In this document: positions 10,886-22,676 of the stretch, piece after piece
How positions within the stretch are numbered: the first letter of the stretch is position 1
Layout: each line of letters starts with the position of its first letter
Origin: Hawksworthiomyces lignivorus
Taxonomy: Eukaryota; Ascomycota; Sordariomycetes; Ophiostomatales; Ophiostomataceae
Assembly (NCBI GenBank): GCA_002917075.1
Contig: NTMA01000065.1
Coordinates: 62,001-126,000 of the forward strand
Length of the DNA: 64,000 nucleotides
Direction: 5' to 3'
The notes under the pieces: generated by a model
The model's database searches: none
What the model was told of the DNA's origin: nothing
The model's input: only the letters and a program-made list of their open reading frames with translations
Made by a program: the position numbers and the translations under genes

Positions 10886-13800
10886 GGTGGGCGAATCTCA
10901 AATGCCGTTCGGAGTTGTCGACTGTGTTATTCAATGTACGTCGTGGGTACCAATGCGAACCGTGCTCGTCCTCGGTAACTATCTGGGTCGCTAGTTGAAC
11001 GAGAGGCTGAATTGAGGATGAATGAAGAAGAGGGAAAAAAGGAAGAAAAGGGACGCAAGAGAAGAGATAAAATCAAAGAGACGAGAGCCTCAAAAAAGGA
11101 AGGACAAGAGATAAGTGGGCGGTGGTGTGAAATGTATAGATTTTGCTCTCGTGGCGGGCACTCCCACTCGCCTTCTTTGGGAACTCGACTACCGTTGTAG
11201 AACAAAAAAAGCTAGCTCTGAGTACGGTACTCGTAAGATGCTAGGCCGCATAATGAAAGAAAACGACCTTTTTTTCAGCTAACGGGTACAGTTCATTATA
11301 ATATCTTACCCCATATACACCACACATATGCAAGGTTATGGGACTATTGGGACGCCTGTGAAGATGGACAGGGTACGGGGTAGATGCAAGTTCTGCACGT
11401 ATGTAGGCGAACCTTTGTCGTCACGTTTCAATTGGAGACGAGATTGGAGATTAGAAGAGGGGGGTGCAAACGTGGGAGGCTTTTTCCTATGTTCGCCTCG
11501 TTCAGTTAGGAAGGTGTGCAGGAGTTATTTTCAATATTCCGGGCAAAGGATATGCGATTTTTATTAGGAACGTCATTGCTTTTTAGTGGAAACATACGCG
11601 AAGGGCGAGCCTGCATGCGCGAAAGACGATGTGCTCTGTATTGGCATATCCACAGTTCGCCGTGGATGGGAGTTGAAGTGTGGGTGGGTGGGTTGCGGAC
11701 GACACTTACAAGGGGGTGAGATTTCATGGGCTGGTTTTGGGGTTGATAAGCAGCTAAGAATGGCACTTATCGACTTTCGCAATGACAAAATAATCAATAT
11801 AACGCTATTGTTTCTGGGGGTCCCTTTTTCTACGAGCGATCCGGCGGAGAAACGTGTGCGTTCTTAGAGGTGGCGGCAGGCCCTGGCTGATCGAAGGCTG
11901 TGTAAAGCCCCTGGTGAAAACAAGGAGAAACAAAAGCATTGTACATACAGAACGGTCAAAGCAGCATCCCGGCAGGCGGCAGAGAGAAGTGTGCGATACA
12001 GGCTTACAGAGTATGTACAAGGGCGTATGCGCATGTACGCATCGTCCTTGGGTTATTACCACCTGCAAGGGAGGCATTTACACACTTGGGGGCGAGGAAA
12101 GATGGCGAGGGGTTACGCTGAGAGATGCCTCCTTGCCTCCTTGGAATGTCACGCTATCCAAACGCACAGAAGTCAAGATAAGCCTTGCGTGTTTCCAGAA
12201 GCCAGACTAATTAAGTGTGGAAAATGCATACTGACTAGAAGGGTATGGCACGTACCGAGATGCCTCGCCTGTTGAGCAAGTAGGCTCTCATGACCAGCAA
12301 GATAGTCTGCACCAAGAAAAGCGGCTCGCCTTTTTTTTTCCCTTCTCTTTTGCCCGAGTGGTGTGGAGAGAAGAAGAAAAAAAAACGACACAATGTGTCT
12401 ACTTGCATGCTCGTCAGAGAAAAAGAAATAGGCTTACGGAAAGAAGATAATACCGTTAATACTGTACATAGGCTTACTGTGTAAGAAACAGGTAAAATCG
12501 CGCCAAGAGGCTGCATGTAGTTTACACCAATTCCGTCTGCGAGAGGAGCTTTCCGAGGATTCGAGATATCGTTTAGATTATTACTGTATCCATTTACAGG
12601 TCGAGTTCGAAGTTGCACGGTAGCTTACCAGAAAGAGCATCGTGCGCTAATATTCTTTTGGCCTAGCTTGTCATATAACGACAGGGTTCCAAAGATAAAG
12701 CAGCATGCAGAGCGCGGAATGGTGACCAGGGTGACTACTAACAGAGTCGTGTAAAGATAAGAACGGCTGCAGGCTGCTATTGGCTGCGCTTCAACGACGT
12801 CCTCAGTTTCACTATTCGTACAAAAAAAACTCGCGACTCAAAAAGAACCCTCCTGCATAAGATACGGGAGCATCTCCAGGTACGGAGAATTATAGCTTCT
12901 ACGCTGCTATTAGCGTGTAACTCGCTCTTTCGCAGTATTCCGTTTGGCTCCCCATAAAATCTTGTCTCTTCGCGGAATTTAAGAGACAGTGGGGGTGTAC
13001 GGAGTGTGCTTAGCAACTAAGCTGGAAGCAGACGAAAGTGCAAGGCGAATGGCGCAGGAGGAAAACTGCTCCTTGCGACGTATGTACATCTCCTGCGGTC
13101 CTCGTCATGATCCATGCATGCTGCACCGCGGTGTCGACGCCCTTCCAATCATTTCCCTTCTTGGCTTCTCGTGATTCTCATTCGCCTCTTCTGAATGAAT
13201 AAATGCGAGGCTGAGGTGGGATCCCATGTGTGTAGACATCTGCTGAACTGCAGCAGCAGCAGAAGAAAGCTCAAAAAAGAGTGCACAAACCAAATGCTCT
13301 GTGCGTGTGAACCGTGTCAGATCCCCCTCGTAAATCTAGGAAGAGGAAATCACGAAGAGTGGATGTGCTCTCGTTCGCCACCACCACGTCTGTTCTCGTC
13401 TTCTATTGCCCACCCTTCCCCGTGGTGCTGGTGCTGGGATATCGCACCCTCCCAATGGCTGTCTTTTTCTTTCTTGGGACCTGCATTAAAGCAAACCCGT
13501 AGGCGACGCCTTTTCTCTTGTCTGCGTGGGAGGCCATCACTTACCTGGCCTCGCCCCTTGCTGTTGAGAGACTCTGCATGTGCGACAGAGCAGCTAGCTT
13601 AACTTGTTCGTCTGCGCGGGACGCCTTTATCGCCAAGCCAAAAACCGGCTTCGTGGGAACCGTATCAGGGGAAAACAATTCTCAGGGGTAAATCAATACC
13701 AGACTTTCGCTGTGGTTGTTTCGCCCATAACACCTTGGTTGTCGTGTGTGTCTGACATGCATGAGATTGCGAGGGACGTTGTTGAATGCTACACACTCGT

Positions 13801-14860
13801 ACCGTTCACTTCACACAAGTGTTTCTTCCTCCGTCTCCCCTCTCCTCTCTTGCCGTCGTCTTGCAAAGACCGGCGACCGGAGCGCTCGTCTCGTCCACCG
13901 AGTTGCTCCGTGCTGTCGCACTTGCTACAACCTTCCATAAGAGACAGAGATCGGCCAGCCAGTCCAGCTTCAGATATTTCGCATGAGAGCAGCCCGGGGA
14001 GTCCATTTGGTCACGTTCCCAGCATCTGCTTCTGTGGTTTGCAAAGTCGAGGGCACATACACCGTTTGGCACTATCCCCAAATAGAACGGCATGAGCAGA
14101 AACAATTTGTTCGAGTCTTGACACAGACGGCTGAAGACTTTATCTTTACTAGTTTTTACGACCAACCCTCCCTTTCCGCTTTGATCCCAACGGCTCCGCC
14201 CTAGTGCCTCTTTCGCGATAGCTCTCCTCCTGCCGGCGACGCCGAGCATTTTAATAGGAAGATTGTCTTCTGGTGCCCTGGTACCTTTATTTAAAGATAT
14301 TATCTCTTCCCCCCCTCTCCATCACTTCCCCTCATTGATCCCATTGCATGGGCTCATGGGGTTTGTCTTCCTGTGCGTCTGTATCTAGTTTGCAGTATCA
14401 CCATGCAGTCGGGAGAGCATGAACGTCTTTTGAAATTGGCTATCTTCCAACTCTGTTATCTGTGGCGAGATGATAAGCAGATCGAGGCAATAAACGTAAT
14501 TGAAGACTGCAGCTGAGCCTTCCGGGGTAACCTTCCGCTGTGCTGGGTGCTTTCCTTTCACAAAGGTTGGCAAAGACCTTTTGGCATGCCTAACACGCTT
14601 GTTCTGGTAAAAGTCTATCCATTCAGACTATCACTTCGTGAAGGCTAGTTTAAATTGTCCAAGGCTAAGGCCATTGTGTGATAGGCAATGTCTTGATGGG
14701 TGATTTTGTGTAATTGCAGAGATGTAATTGTAGTAAAGATTATGCATGCCCTCTTCATTTATCATTTTTCATTGTTATATTAAATGTGTAACCATGCAAA
14801 CTTGGCAAAGAAGAAGCCATTGGATTAGACGTTGGAAATCCTTTCAAAAATCTCATTCCT
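10886..14860. other. ~4 kb gene-free region upstream of the ammonium transporter
   Basis: The longest stretch without a recognised gene. Frames of up to 163 codons occur, but none has a known domain, convincing codon pattern or splice context. On the + strand, AGATAA occurs at 11065-11070, 12176-12181, 12445-12450, 12693-12698 and 12755-12760. The 13.3-14.3 kb part is pyrimidine-rich. It may hold long regulatory DNA, a non-coding transcript, or a small unrecognised gene. Confidence 0.5.
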
Positions 14861-16992
14861 TCACTCTTCGTCCTGATCTGCTGTGCCACAGGACGCATTT
14901 GCAGTGATCTTCTTGTTTCTCGTTCGCGCTGGGACCTTCGTAGTTTTCCTCCTTGCTGGAGTCTTATAATTCCGCTTTCTTGAGGCTGTATCTCTTTCAT
15001 TTCCTGCTGCTCCTTCATTGCTGCCCCCTTCTACCGTCCCCTCGAGCACGGGACTCTCAAGTCGAATTTGGCGATATTGTGCTGCACCTGATGTGCTGTC
15101 ATTAGTACCGTTTCTCTTACTGTCTCCGTCGTAGTCATTGTCGTCATTGCCATCATGCTCGCCCTGCATTCCCGCTGTGTGTTCTTGGCGCTCTTGGTGA
15201 TGTTCAAATTTAGGCTGTCTGTCTTCAGAGCCTTGGGCGCTCTCTTCTGGTTCCGTGGCCATTTGCTTTCTCAGCTTTGCTGGTGGCACAGACGGAGTAT
15301 CGTCCGGGTCCACAGCTCGTGCTCCAGGCTTTCGATTTCGGCCCAGGGGCTTACTTGGCTCTTCAGAAGCATTGGTTGTTTCTTTGAATTCTTTAGGCGA
15401 GTCGTTCTTTTGACCCTTTTTATCTTCAGTCAGCTTCTTTGACAAGTCCTCACTCGCCTCGTTATGCACGATGCCATTATTTCTGCCTTCAGGGAAGTCT
15501 CTTGAAGTTTCTTCCTCCTGGTTTACTGTCTCATCCTTGCCTATCTCCTGCAAAAGTTGCTGTCTGGGTTCTCCTAGCGCCTCCTCGCCGATCTTGTCGG
15601 CGACTGCGTGCTGAGCTTCACTAGCTGGCTCTTCTTCACCCTCAACTTCCCCTTCCTGCACTTGGTGATTGTGACCAGTGCTGGGCGGCTCCTTAACAGA
15701 GGCACGCATAGATGCAGGCTTATACTCGACAGGCAGCTGGACGCCCCAGCTGCTCTCAAACTCTTCAATAACATATTCGTTGAAAAGCCCTTGGCTCCGC
15801 ATCTTGTGGGATTCGAAAGCCTCCTCGAGCCATGCTTTGTCATGGAAGCCGGCCTGCAAGTCGCTGCGATAGCGCGCGCAGTCGTGTCGAAAATTGTCGT
15901 CGTTCTTTAGAGAGGGGATATCGGGACGTGCACTGCCTGTGCCTGGGTCTAGGAGGTTCTGGTCGCTGGGAAAGAGCGCCAGAATCTCCTGCTGCTCGCT
16001 TTCACTCAGCACCGTCCAGGCTTCAGGGTTGCACAGGAGCGCCTGAAATCGATATTAGCCATGCCATATTCGTAGCAGCTGCTGATGTAGAGGGAAACAA
16101 AAAAAAAAAAAAAAAAATCGTATCTTCCCTCTCCGTGTTCAGAGGAGATAGTCTTACCCGTATATCGTAGTTGACTAGAGGCGACTTGCTGCTCGACAGG
16201 ACAAAGTCCGTCTGCCACTTGGCAGCTTCCCGCTTGACGCGCTTGCCAGCGGCCGCAGACGCATCGGCGCGGGGAGCTTTTGGCGGGGTTGCCTGGGTTA
16301 TGGCAGATGCAGGGCGCTTCTGTAGGACCCTTCTCCCAGAGCGGGTTGTGGCGATGACTTGTGGAGTATCATCAGGTTCTAAGTCTTCGGTCAGCTCTGT
16401 GTGAACGATCAGCGGCTGGTGCAATGTTCGGTGAAGCCCAACCTGACTGCGTAGGCTGGCTGGCCTGTACCACGCTTGCTCTGCGATTTCTAGGAGTCTG
16501 GGCCATGGGCGGCGAGGAAACGAGACTGGCCGTGCTGTTTACGTGGTCATTTGGCCCAGCAGGCGGCTCAGGTGCAGCTAGCCTCTCTTCATCCTCTTCT
16601 TCCACACCTGGTTGCCTGTCTCTGCCGCCTGCTCCTGTGTCTTTCCTTGCCTGAATTGAGTCTGGCTGCTTAAGAAAGGGCGGCTCTGCATGTTTGGAGG
16701 AAGATGGTGTGGCAAGCATAGGAGGAGGTGAACGAAGAGGCGTCGTAGGGATGAGAGCCAAAGGAGAAGAGGGAGCTGGCATAGAAGTAGTGGCGGGTGG
16801 ATAAAAAGAGGAAGAAGAGACATCGTTGAAGGATCCATCACGAAAGCTTGGCGAAGAAGGGGGAGAAGAGAGAGAAGAGAGGGAAGAGAGAGGCGAGGAG
16901 CAATCCATTATGTCTGTGTTTGCAGAAGCACCAACGAGCGCGTTGCTCCCCGGAGTACAACCTGCAGCCGCCACGGCAGGCGAAGAAGGCAT
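14861..16992 (-). CDS. DEUBAD (Asx homology) domain protein
   Basis: Proposed exons: 16992-16543, 16442-16158, 16042-14861 (638 aa). The second intron (GTAAGA..CAG, phase 0) is well supported because it joins the two halves of the domain: WQTDFVLSSSKSPLVNYDIR then ALLCNPEAWTVLSESEQQE. The first intron (GTAAAC..CAG, 100 nt) is my best fit and is less sure. The DEUBAD/ASXH region spans about residues 226-350 and includes LPSD-like and FHDKAWLEEAF motifs; in animals this domain activates BAP1-type deubiquitinases. Residues 1-225 are Ser/Pro-rich and disordered; the last ~250 are acidic and charged with basic clusters at the end. It is probably nuclear and chromatin-linked. Confidence 0.72.
16099..16117. 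repeat. A19 homopolymer inside an intron
   Basis: Nineteen consecutive A residues on the + strand, giving a T run in the transcribed strand, within the second intron of the DEUBAD gene. It may serve as a long polypyrimidine tract or be slippage-prone sequence. Confidence 0.9.
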
Positions 16993-18030
16993 TGTGGGAA
17001 TATGGCGTGCGGGAACGTGCAGTGTGCTGGTTATCGCTGCCTTATACCGTAGCCATTTTAACAGCAATGAAAGTAAGACGAGATTTGAGTCTGTACTGAG
17101 AAAGGCGGTATATAAAACGGGCAATCGTGACCCGCGGTAATTGAAAGATGGTTACGGCAAAGGCTTCTCTTCCGTAGGTATTCTGCTGTCCATCCAATTC
17201 CTAACCTGTAAGAAGATTAAAGACATTGAAATAATGGGCGACAAACCTAAATCGATGACGCCAAAGCGAGCAAGATTGAGACAAAGAGCGGGCAAGGCTG
17301 TACCGATGGATTTGCATCATGTTCTTTTGTCTCACCGGGCTTCGCTTTCCAAGACGCCCCGGAAAATTGGCCCCCAGACCGCTAAAGAGCTGTGCTGTGC
17401 AGCAATGAGCAGGTACGATGCGGCGGTTCATGATTGGCTAGCCTTGCAGGAAATAGTGGAGAGCTGGCTGTTTTGAGGACAGCGGAAAGAATTAATTTAA
17501 TAATTTAATCGCACCAGCAATATGCATGGGAAAAGAGAGTTACGTTTTCAGTCCAACTAAAGGGGCCAGAACAGCACAGCCGAAGGAGAGAGGCAAACAA
17601 AGACGACGACCACAAACCAAGACCAACGACCACGACATACGATCACATTTCTTTTCTTTGATTACGATACGAATAGCTCGATTGATGATACCCATACTGT
17701 CTATTTAAGCCGAATCTTCCCCTGAGCTGCGCTAGGCGACATCTAGGCAAACGGAAACGTGACACACTTTTTCCTTTTTGTTTCGCTATTACGCCACGTC
17801 ACCCAGATTGGCGAAGAAGACCAAGAGGCTCAACAAACGACGACGACGCGTTTGAAGAGGCTTGCTCTCTGTTTGGCTTTGCTCGGGAGGAAATCAAGGA
17901 ACTTCCAGTGAACTATTCTCGCCACTGCCGATTTTGGCTGCGAGCAAGACAAACGACGACCTGCCCTGCTCTACTTGTCTGACCTGACACATTTGCCCTT
18001 CCTTCCGACTCGGACACCGAAGAATAAACA
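16993..18030. other. Intergenic, divergent promoter of the DEUBAD gene and SEC22
   Basis: No coding sequence recognised. The ~150 bases before SEC22 are pyrimidine-rich, as is common for fungal leaders. A frame ending at 17476 (about 80 codons from its internal ATG at 17234) has no recognisable features and is not called. Confidence 0.5.
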
Positions 18031-18696
18031 ATGATCCACTCCACGCAGATAGCCCGCCTCGACGGGCTCATGCTCTGCGCGTCTGTCGACGATGAGAGCA
18101 CCGAGTCGTCGCTGGCCGAGGTCAAGTCGCAGATCAAGCTGATCCTGCGCCGGCTCAACCGCAACGCCGAGCCGCAGGCGTCCATCGAGATGGCGCCCGG
18201 CGGGCCCACGCAGGCGTACACGGTGCACTACGTGATCCAGGACGAGGTCGTCTACGTGTGCGTGTGCGACCGCGCGTACCCGCGCAAGCTGGCCTTTACG
18301 TACCTGGCCGACGTGGCCACCGAGTTCGCCAACACCTACCCGGCCGCGCAGCGCCTGAGCCCCACCCTGCGGCCCTACGCCTACATGGAGTTTGACACGT
18401 TCATCCAGCGCACCAAGCAGACCTACTCGGACGCCCGCGCCGCCCAGAACCTCGACAAGCTCAACGACGAGCTGCGCGACGTCACCCAGGTCATGACCAA
18501 GAACATCGAGGACCTGCTCTACCGCGGCGACAGCCTCGAGCGCATGGGCGAGCTCAGCAGCCGCCTGCGCGACGACAGCAAAAAGTACCGCCGCGCCGCC
18601 GTCCGCATCAACTGGGACCTGCTGCTCAAGCAGTACGGGCCCTTTGCCGGCCTCTTCTTCTTCATCCTCTTCTTCCTCTGGTGGCGGTTTTTCTAA
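18031..18696 (+). CDS. SEC22: R-SNARE Sec22
   Basis: Single exon, 221 aa, close to the usual ~215. Residues 1-~125 form the longin domain (MIHSTQIARLDGLMLCASVDD start, YTVHYVIQDEVVYVCVCD strands). Residues ~133-193 are the SNARE helix with the zero-layer arginine R165 in DLLYRGDSLERM. A C-terminal membrane anchor follows from ~202 to the end, very rich in Phe, Leu and Trp. Sec22 is the v-SNARE for traffic between ER and Golgi. Codon use is strongly GC-biased, as for a highly expressed gene. Start is the first ATG of the frame and matches the family N-terminus. Confidence 0.95.
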   Translation: MIHSTQIARLDGLMLCASVDDESTESSLAEVKSQIKLILRRLNRNAEPQASIEMAPGGPTQAYTVHYVIQDEVVYVCVCDRAYPRKLAFTYLADVATEFANTYPAAQRLSPTLRPYAYMEFDTFIQRTKQTYSDARAAQNLDKLNDELRDVTQVMTKNIEDLLYRGDSLERMGELSSRLRDDSKKYRRAAVRINWDLLLKQYGPFAGLFFFILFFLWWRFF

Positions 18697-19399
18697 GAGG
18701 ACGGGCGGAAACAGAAACATATAAAAGAGAAAAGACACGAGGACAGTGAGATTCAAAGTGAGCAGGCAGTCTCACTGTTTCATCAGCTGCAACTGGCAGT
18801 AGCAGTGGCAAAAAGACATTCTGCGTTCTATATACACTTGTGTAGGTATGCATCGTATGTATGACTGACTGTACGTACAGCTTGCACACATCAGCATTCG
18901 GCGTTCTGGGAATTTTGTATTTATGGCAAAGCAAGAAGAGGGATTCTCTTATTTTTACTGTTTAAATAGCAATAAAATTATGATTCAATACAACCTTGGA
19001 AGTCCACAGGTAGATTTAACTGCTTGTTCCCTGAAGACATATTTTCGTAAGTAGGTCTTTTAGAGAATAGGCCCGTTAAATATCGAGTTAGGTAGACGTA
19101 TCTAGAGATAAATGCAATCGTTGTCTTTGCTTCTTATACACTACAGAGCTTAGAGAGAGAAAAGGCTACAAAACTTTCAAAATATGCCGTCCCAACGCCG
19201 AAGGCCTGACAAATCCCGGCGTCCCAATTATGCTCCTGAAAAATAAAACAACCTCAAGCCTTCGTGGAGTAAAGAAAAAGAAAATTATCCCGGTTGTTCT
19301 AAAACGCTCGTCATCGTAATCATGTAGCGCATTTCCGCTACTTTGTTTGTTCTCTCTCGGTTTTTTTTAAAGTCTTTGGTTCTCCTTTCTTAAATGTCG
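18697..19399. other. Intergenic between convergent genes
   Basis: AT-rich 3' regions of SEC22 and the zinc-binding CaaX protein. No gene seen. Confidence 0.55.
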
Positions 19400-21081
19400 T
19401 TACATTATCGAGCAGGAGCCCTCCCGCGTCGTCGCCGCCGCCGGCAGAACCGTCGGCAGCGGCAGGGCGGTGTGGTACCACTCGAGGTGGGCCTGGAAGT
19501 CGGCGAGGGTGGGGAAGCCGTTCTCGTCCTGGGCGTACTTTGTCTGGTCGCCCTCGGCGCTGTCGTAGTAGAGGTAGGCGTCGCAGTAGGGACACCACAG
19601 CCGAGCCTCCCAGGCGCGGCGGTGCGGCGGCAGGTGGTTGGCGATGGCCAGCGGCGCGAAGACGATGGTGCGCGGCTCGTCGGCGTTGGAGTGCGCTACC
19701 GTGGTCGCCTGCCAGCGCGGGTACTCGTCGTCGGCCTCGTCGGGCGGCGGCGAGGGCAGCGAGGGCGGGCGGCGCGGCGGCGGCGGCGGCAGGCTGGCGT
19801 CGAGGTGCGCCGGGTAGGTCGAGGGGGACGTGCTGTAGCTGCCGTTGGCGCCGCTGCTGGTGCCGTTCGCGGCGTAGACGCCGTTGGCGCCGTAGTTGGG
19901 GAGGGCGGTGTAGGCGGAGTAGGCGGTGCGGAAGTAGGGCAGGGATGAGCGGGTGGCGTCGGTGCCGTTGGCGGCGGCGGCGGAGCCGGGGGGCGGGATG
20001 CGCCGCGTGGGCATGCGCTCCACGTCCTCCCAGACGATGTGGCCGTCGCAGAAGTCGCAGATGAAGGCGATGTCGTGCTCGCCGAAGCGCTCAAACGTGC
20101 CGACCGCGTTGCAGTCGGGTACAAGGTCCTCGAGCACCACGGGTTTTGGTGGTGGTGGTGGTGGTGGTGGCGGCGGCGGCGGCACCGGCTGCAGCGGCAG
20201 CGGCGGTGGCGGCTCGCCGACCGGGCTGAGCGGGATGGTGGTGGTCGCGGTAGGGTCGATGGCGGACACGGACACCCCTGCGTCGGCCAAGGGGGCGATG
20301 CTGATGGCCGGCGATTTGAGCGGCGCCTTGAGCGCCGACTTGAGCGCCGGCCGCAGCGGCGGCTGCGGCCTCATCTCCAGGACGACGGTCTCGTCCGGCT
20401 CGCTCCGACCGCGACCCGTAAACCGCTCGCGGCCCGCAAACTGCTGCTGCTCGCGCGCGCGCAGCCGCGCCTGCTGCTGCTTCCACACCGCCGCGGCCGC
20501 CCGCCGCCGGGCGTCTTCCTGCTCCCGCAGCCGCCGGTACACGATAAACGCCCCTAGGCAGCGAGCGCCGCCGCCGTTGCCGTCGCCGGCCTCGTGCTCT
20601 GCATTGAAGATGCGCCGGGCGGCCCGACACTGCGCGCGGTGCAGCTGGCGGCGCAGGTTCGTCGTCTCGCGGACCCAGAGCGGGTTGATAGACCCGCCGT
20701 TGCGGATCCAGTCGCGGAAGGTCTGGGCGTGCTGTTGGAAGTCGATACATAGGCCGCGGAGCTCATCAAGCGATTTGTCTGGGAGTAGGAGATGTCAGCA
20801 CAGAGAGAGAGATAGAGAGAGAACAGAAGCTGCCGCAGCGCGAGTTGGGGTTCCTCACCGTTCCGATCGTTCTCGTAGTAGAACTGGCCATTCACCAGCG
20901 GCGCCATGGCCTGGAAGTCGCGCTTGGCCTCGTCGAGGGCATCTTCGACCGCCCGCACCTGCTGGAACTCGTCGGAGCCCCAGCCGCGCTTGTCGGCAAA
21001 CATGAGGATGCGCAAGGCATCTTGGAGGGAGATGGCTATCTTGGCCAAGAGCGAGCCGACGGTGTCCGGAAGCGTGTCCAT
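19400..21081 (-). CDS. Proline-rich zinc-binding protein with C-terminal CaaX box (unknown function)
   Basis: Two exons: 21081-20859 and 20778-19400 (533 aa), intron GTGAGG..CAG, 80 nt, phase 1. I do not recognise the family. Residues 1-150 are predicted helical (RGWGSDEFQQVRAVEDALDE; then a DFQQHAQTFRDWI helix), followed by an Arg/Gln-rich helix at ~154-190. Residues 274-285 are twelve prolines. Two cysteine pairs follow: CDFC at 315-318, and CPYC at 470-473 with HLEWYH at 505-510, which together look like an atypical C2H2 finger. The last four residues are CSIM (C530), a farnesylation-type CaaX box. I infer membrane attachment by a prenyl group and metal binding; the role is unknown. Confidence 0.75.
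20148..20183. repeat. (GGT)7(GGC)5 trinucleotide repeat
   Basis: On the + strand it reads GGT x7 then GGC x5; on the coding minus strand it encodes a run of twelve prolines in the CaaX protein. Length polymorphism is likely. Confidence 0.92.
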
Positions 21082-22676
21082 TTTGGGAAGCGGGACATGC
21101 AGGCCGGCGCAGGCCCGAAGGGGTGGGAAGGGAAGGGAGGAGAGTGTTGATTGGATCGGCCGGATAGATGAAACTCTGCAGAGAGCAGAACAACGAGTAG
21201 AGGTCCCGAGTTGATGAGCCTCCGTCGGAGGAAAACGCACGCAGTCACGGCCTCACGCCGCCGCGCTGTCAAGATGGCTTCACACCCCCGCCTACCGGCC
21301 GCGTAAGCAGGTCACCCAGATAGACAAGGGAAAGCTTGATAGCAACATAATATGGGGGCGAGAATAGGCGGTGTCGTCGCTTTCATAGATTTCTGCTCGA
21401 TGGCGTGTGGTGTCGTGTTTCGTTTGGTTGTTTGGTCGTCGCGAGGGAAGAAAGAAAGGTGGATAGAACGAAAGGAAGTAGGGATACCACGTGCAATACG
21501 AAGAGACCGCACACCATAGGTTGGCTGACACCAACAGAGAGACCAGCTTACCTTTTTTTGTGTCTTTTGCTTGTGCTTCTCTTTTTTTCTGCTACTACAG
21601 ACTATTAATTCTGGTCTGTATTCGTATTCGGCCGCCCTGCGAGAATCCGCCAAGCCACTGGTTCTGCAGCCCACAGATCGGCTTTGTCCTGCCTTAGGGA
21701 GGGCTGTTTCATTTGCGCCTGCACGACTCGATATCGCCCTGGCGGGCTTTCGTTTTGTCTCCTTTTCTGTCTAGTTGTATTATCTCCTTTCTCCAATTCG
21801 GTTTGGCCGGTCTCTCCAAATCTCTTGTAGTCAAATCGACGGCCGAAAAAGACAGCAAAGAGGCAGCCCAGCGAGGTGTTGCATTCGGCCAGATAGCACT
21901 ATTGTTTCTGAGTACGAGTGATGTACAGGGGATCCCCTTTGATGGAGAAGACGTTTTTTTCTAAAGCAGAACCCCAGTCTGTCGTGTTCTCTTCGTCATT
22001 GGACAGAGCTCCGAAGGACGGGTCGGGGCTGGTTTGTTGATCTGCTGGTACGTGTTCCAGGAAGGGACCCTCCGCGAATTACGAGCGACACACTAAGCAG
22101 ATGCATGTACTCGTACTACGCACTTTAGCGGAGGATTCAGCCGTTGAAGGAGGGACGCAAGGGGGGAGAGGCCGAGAGGTGGTGTAGTGGTGAGAGTGGG
22201 CAAGACGGGTGGGCAGGCAGGCAGTGGATACAAAAATGAGGCAGTAAAAAGAACGGCGGGGCAGCAAAAACGTAAGCTCCCAGGGCCTTGGAGTGCGCCC
22301 CTGGGAATGCTGGAAATGGTGGAAATGGTGGAAATGGGGGGGAACCAGTGAGAGTTAGCTGGTTATTACTGGTTATCCCAATTGGTTTTAGCGCCCCCCT
22401 GTAAGGCTTACTTTTCAGCATTCACCTTACCCTGTTTGTGGTGTTCTACGGAGTAGTTCTGATGCTTCGTGGATCAATTGCGTATTAATACGGAGCAGGA
22501 GTATTACAGAGTACAATTCGGGACACAGAGCACGGAGTATGGAGCACCGAATGCAATTTTGTTCCATTGATGGATATGAATGCTTTCTTTGATCAAATTC
22601 TTGTGAACCGAGCATCTAGTGGAGCTCGCACTATCGCTATGAGCACCAGCTTGTGGCAGTGCAAAGGGAGTTATGC
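21082..22676. other. Intergenic, no gene seen
   Basis: Between the CaaX-protein start and the MFS transporter stop, both on the minus strand. No domain-bearing frame. Contains a short 9-bp tandem repeat near 22.3 kb. Confidence 0.55.
22312..22338. repeat. Three 9-bp tandem units (GGAAATGGT)
   Basis: Units at 22312-22320, 22321-22329 and 22330-22338; the last differs by one base. Confidence 0.85.

Noticed and set aside
13195..14095. Two + strand frames of 135 and 163 codons in the gene desert
   Set aside because: No recognisable domain, composition like surrounding pyrimidine-rich DNA, no splice partners.
17234..17476. Possible 80-residue basic protein upstream of SEC22
   Set aside because: No family resemblance and it lies in the likely divergent promoter; not supportable.
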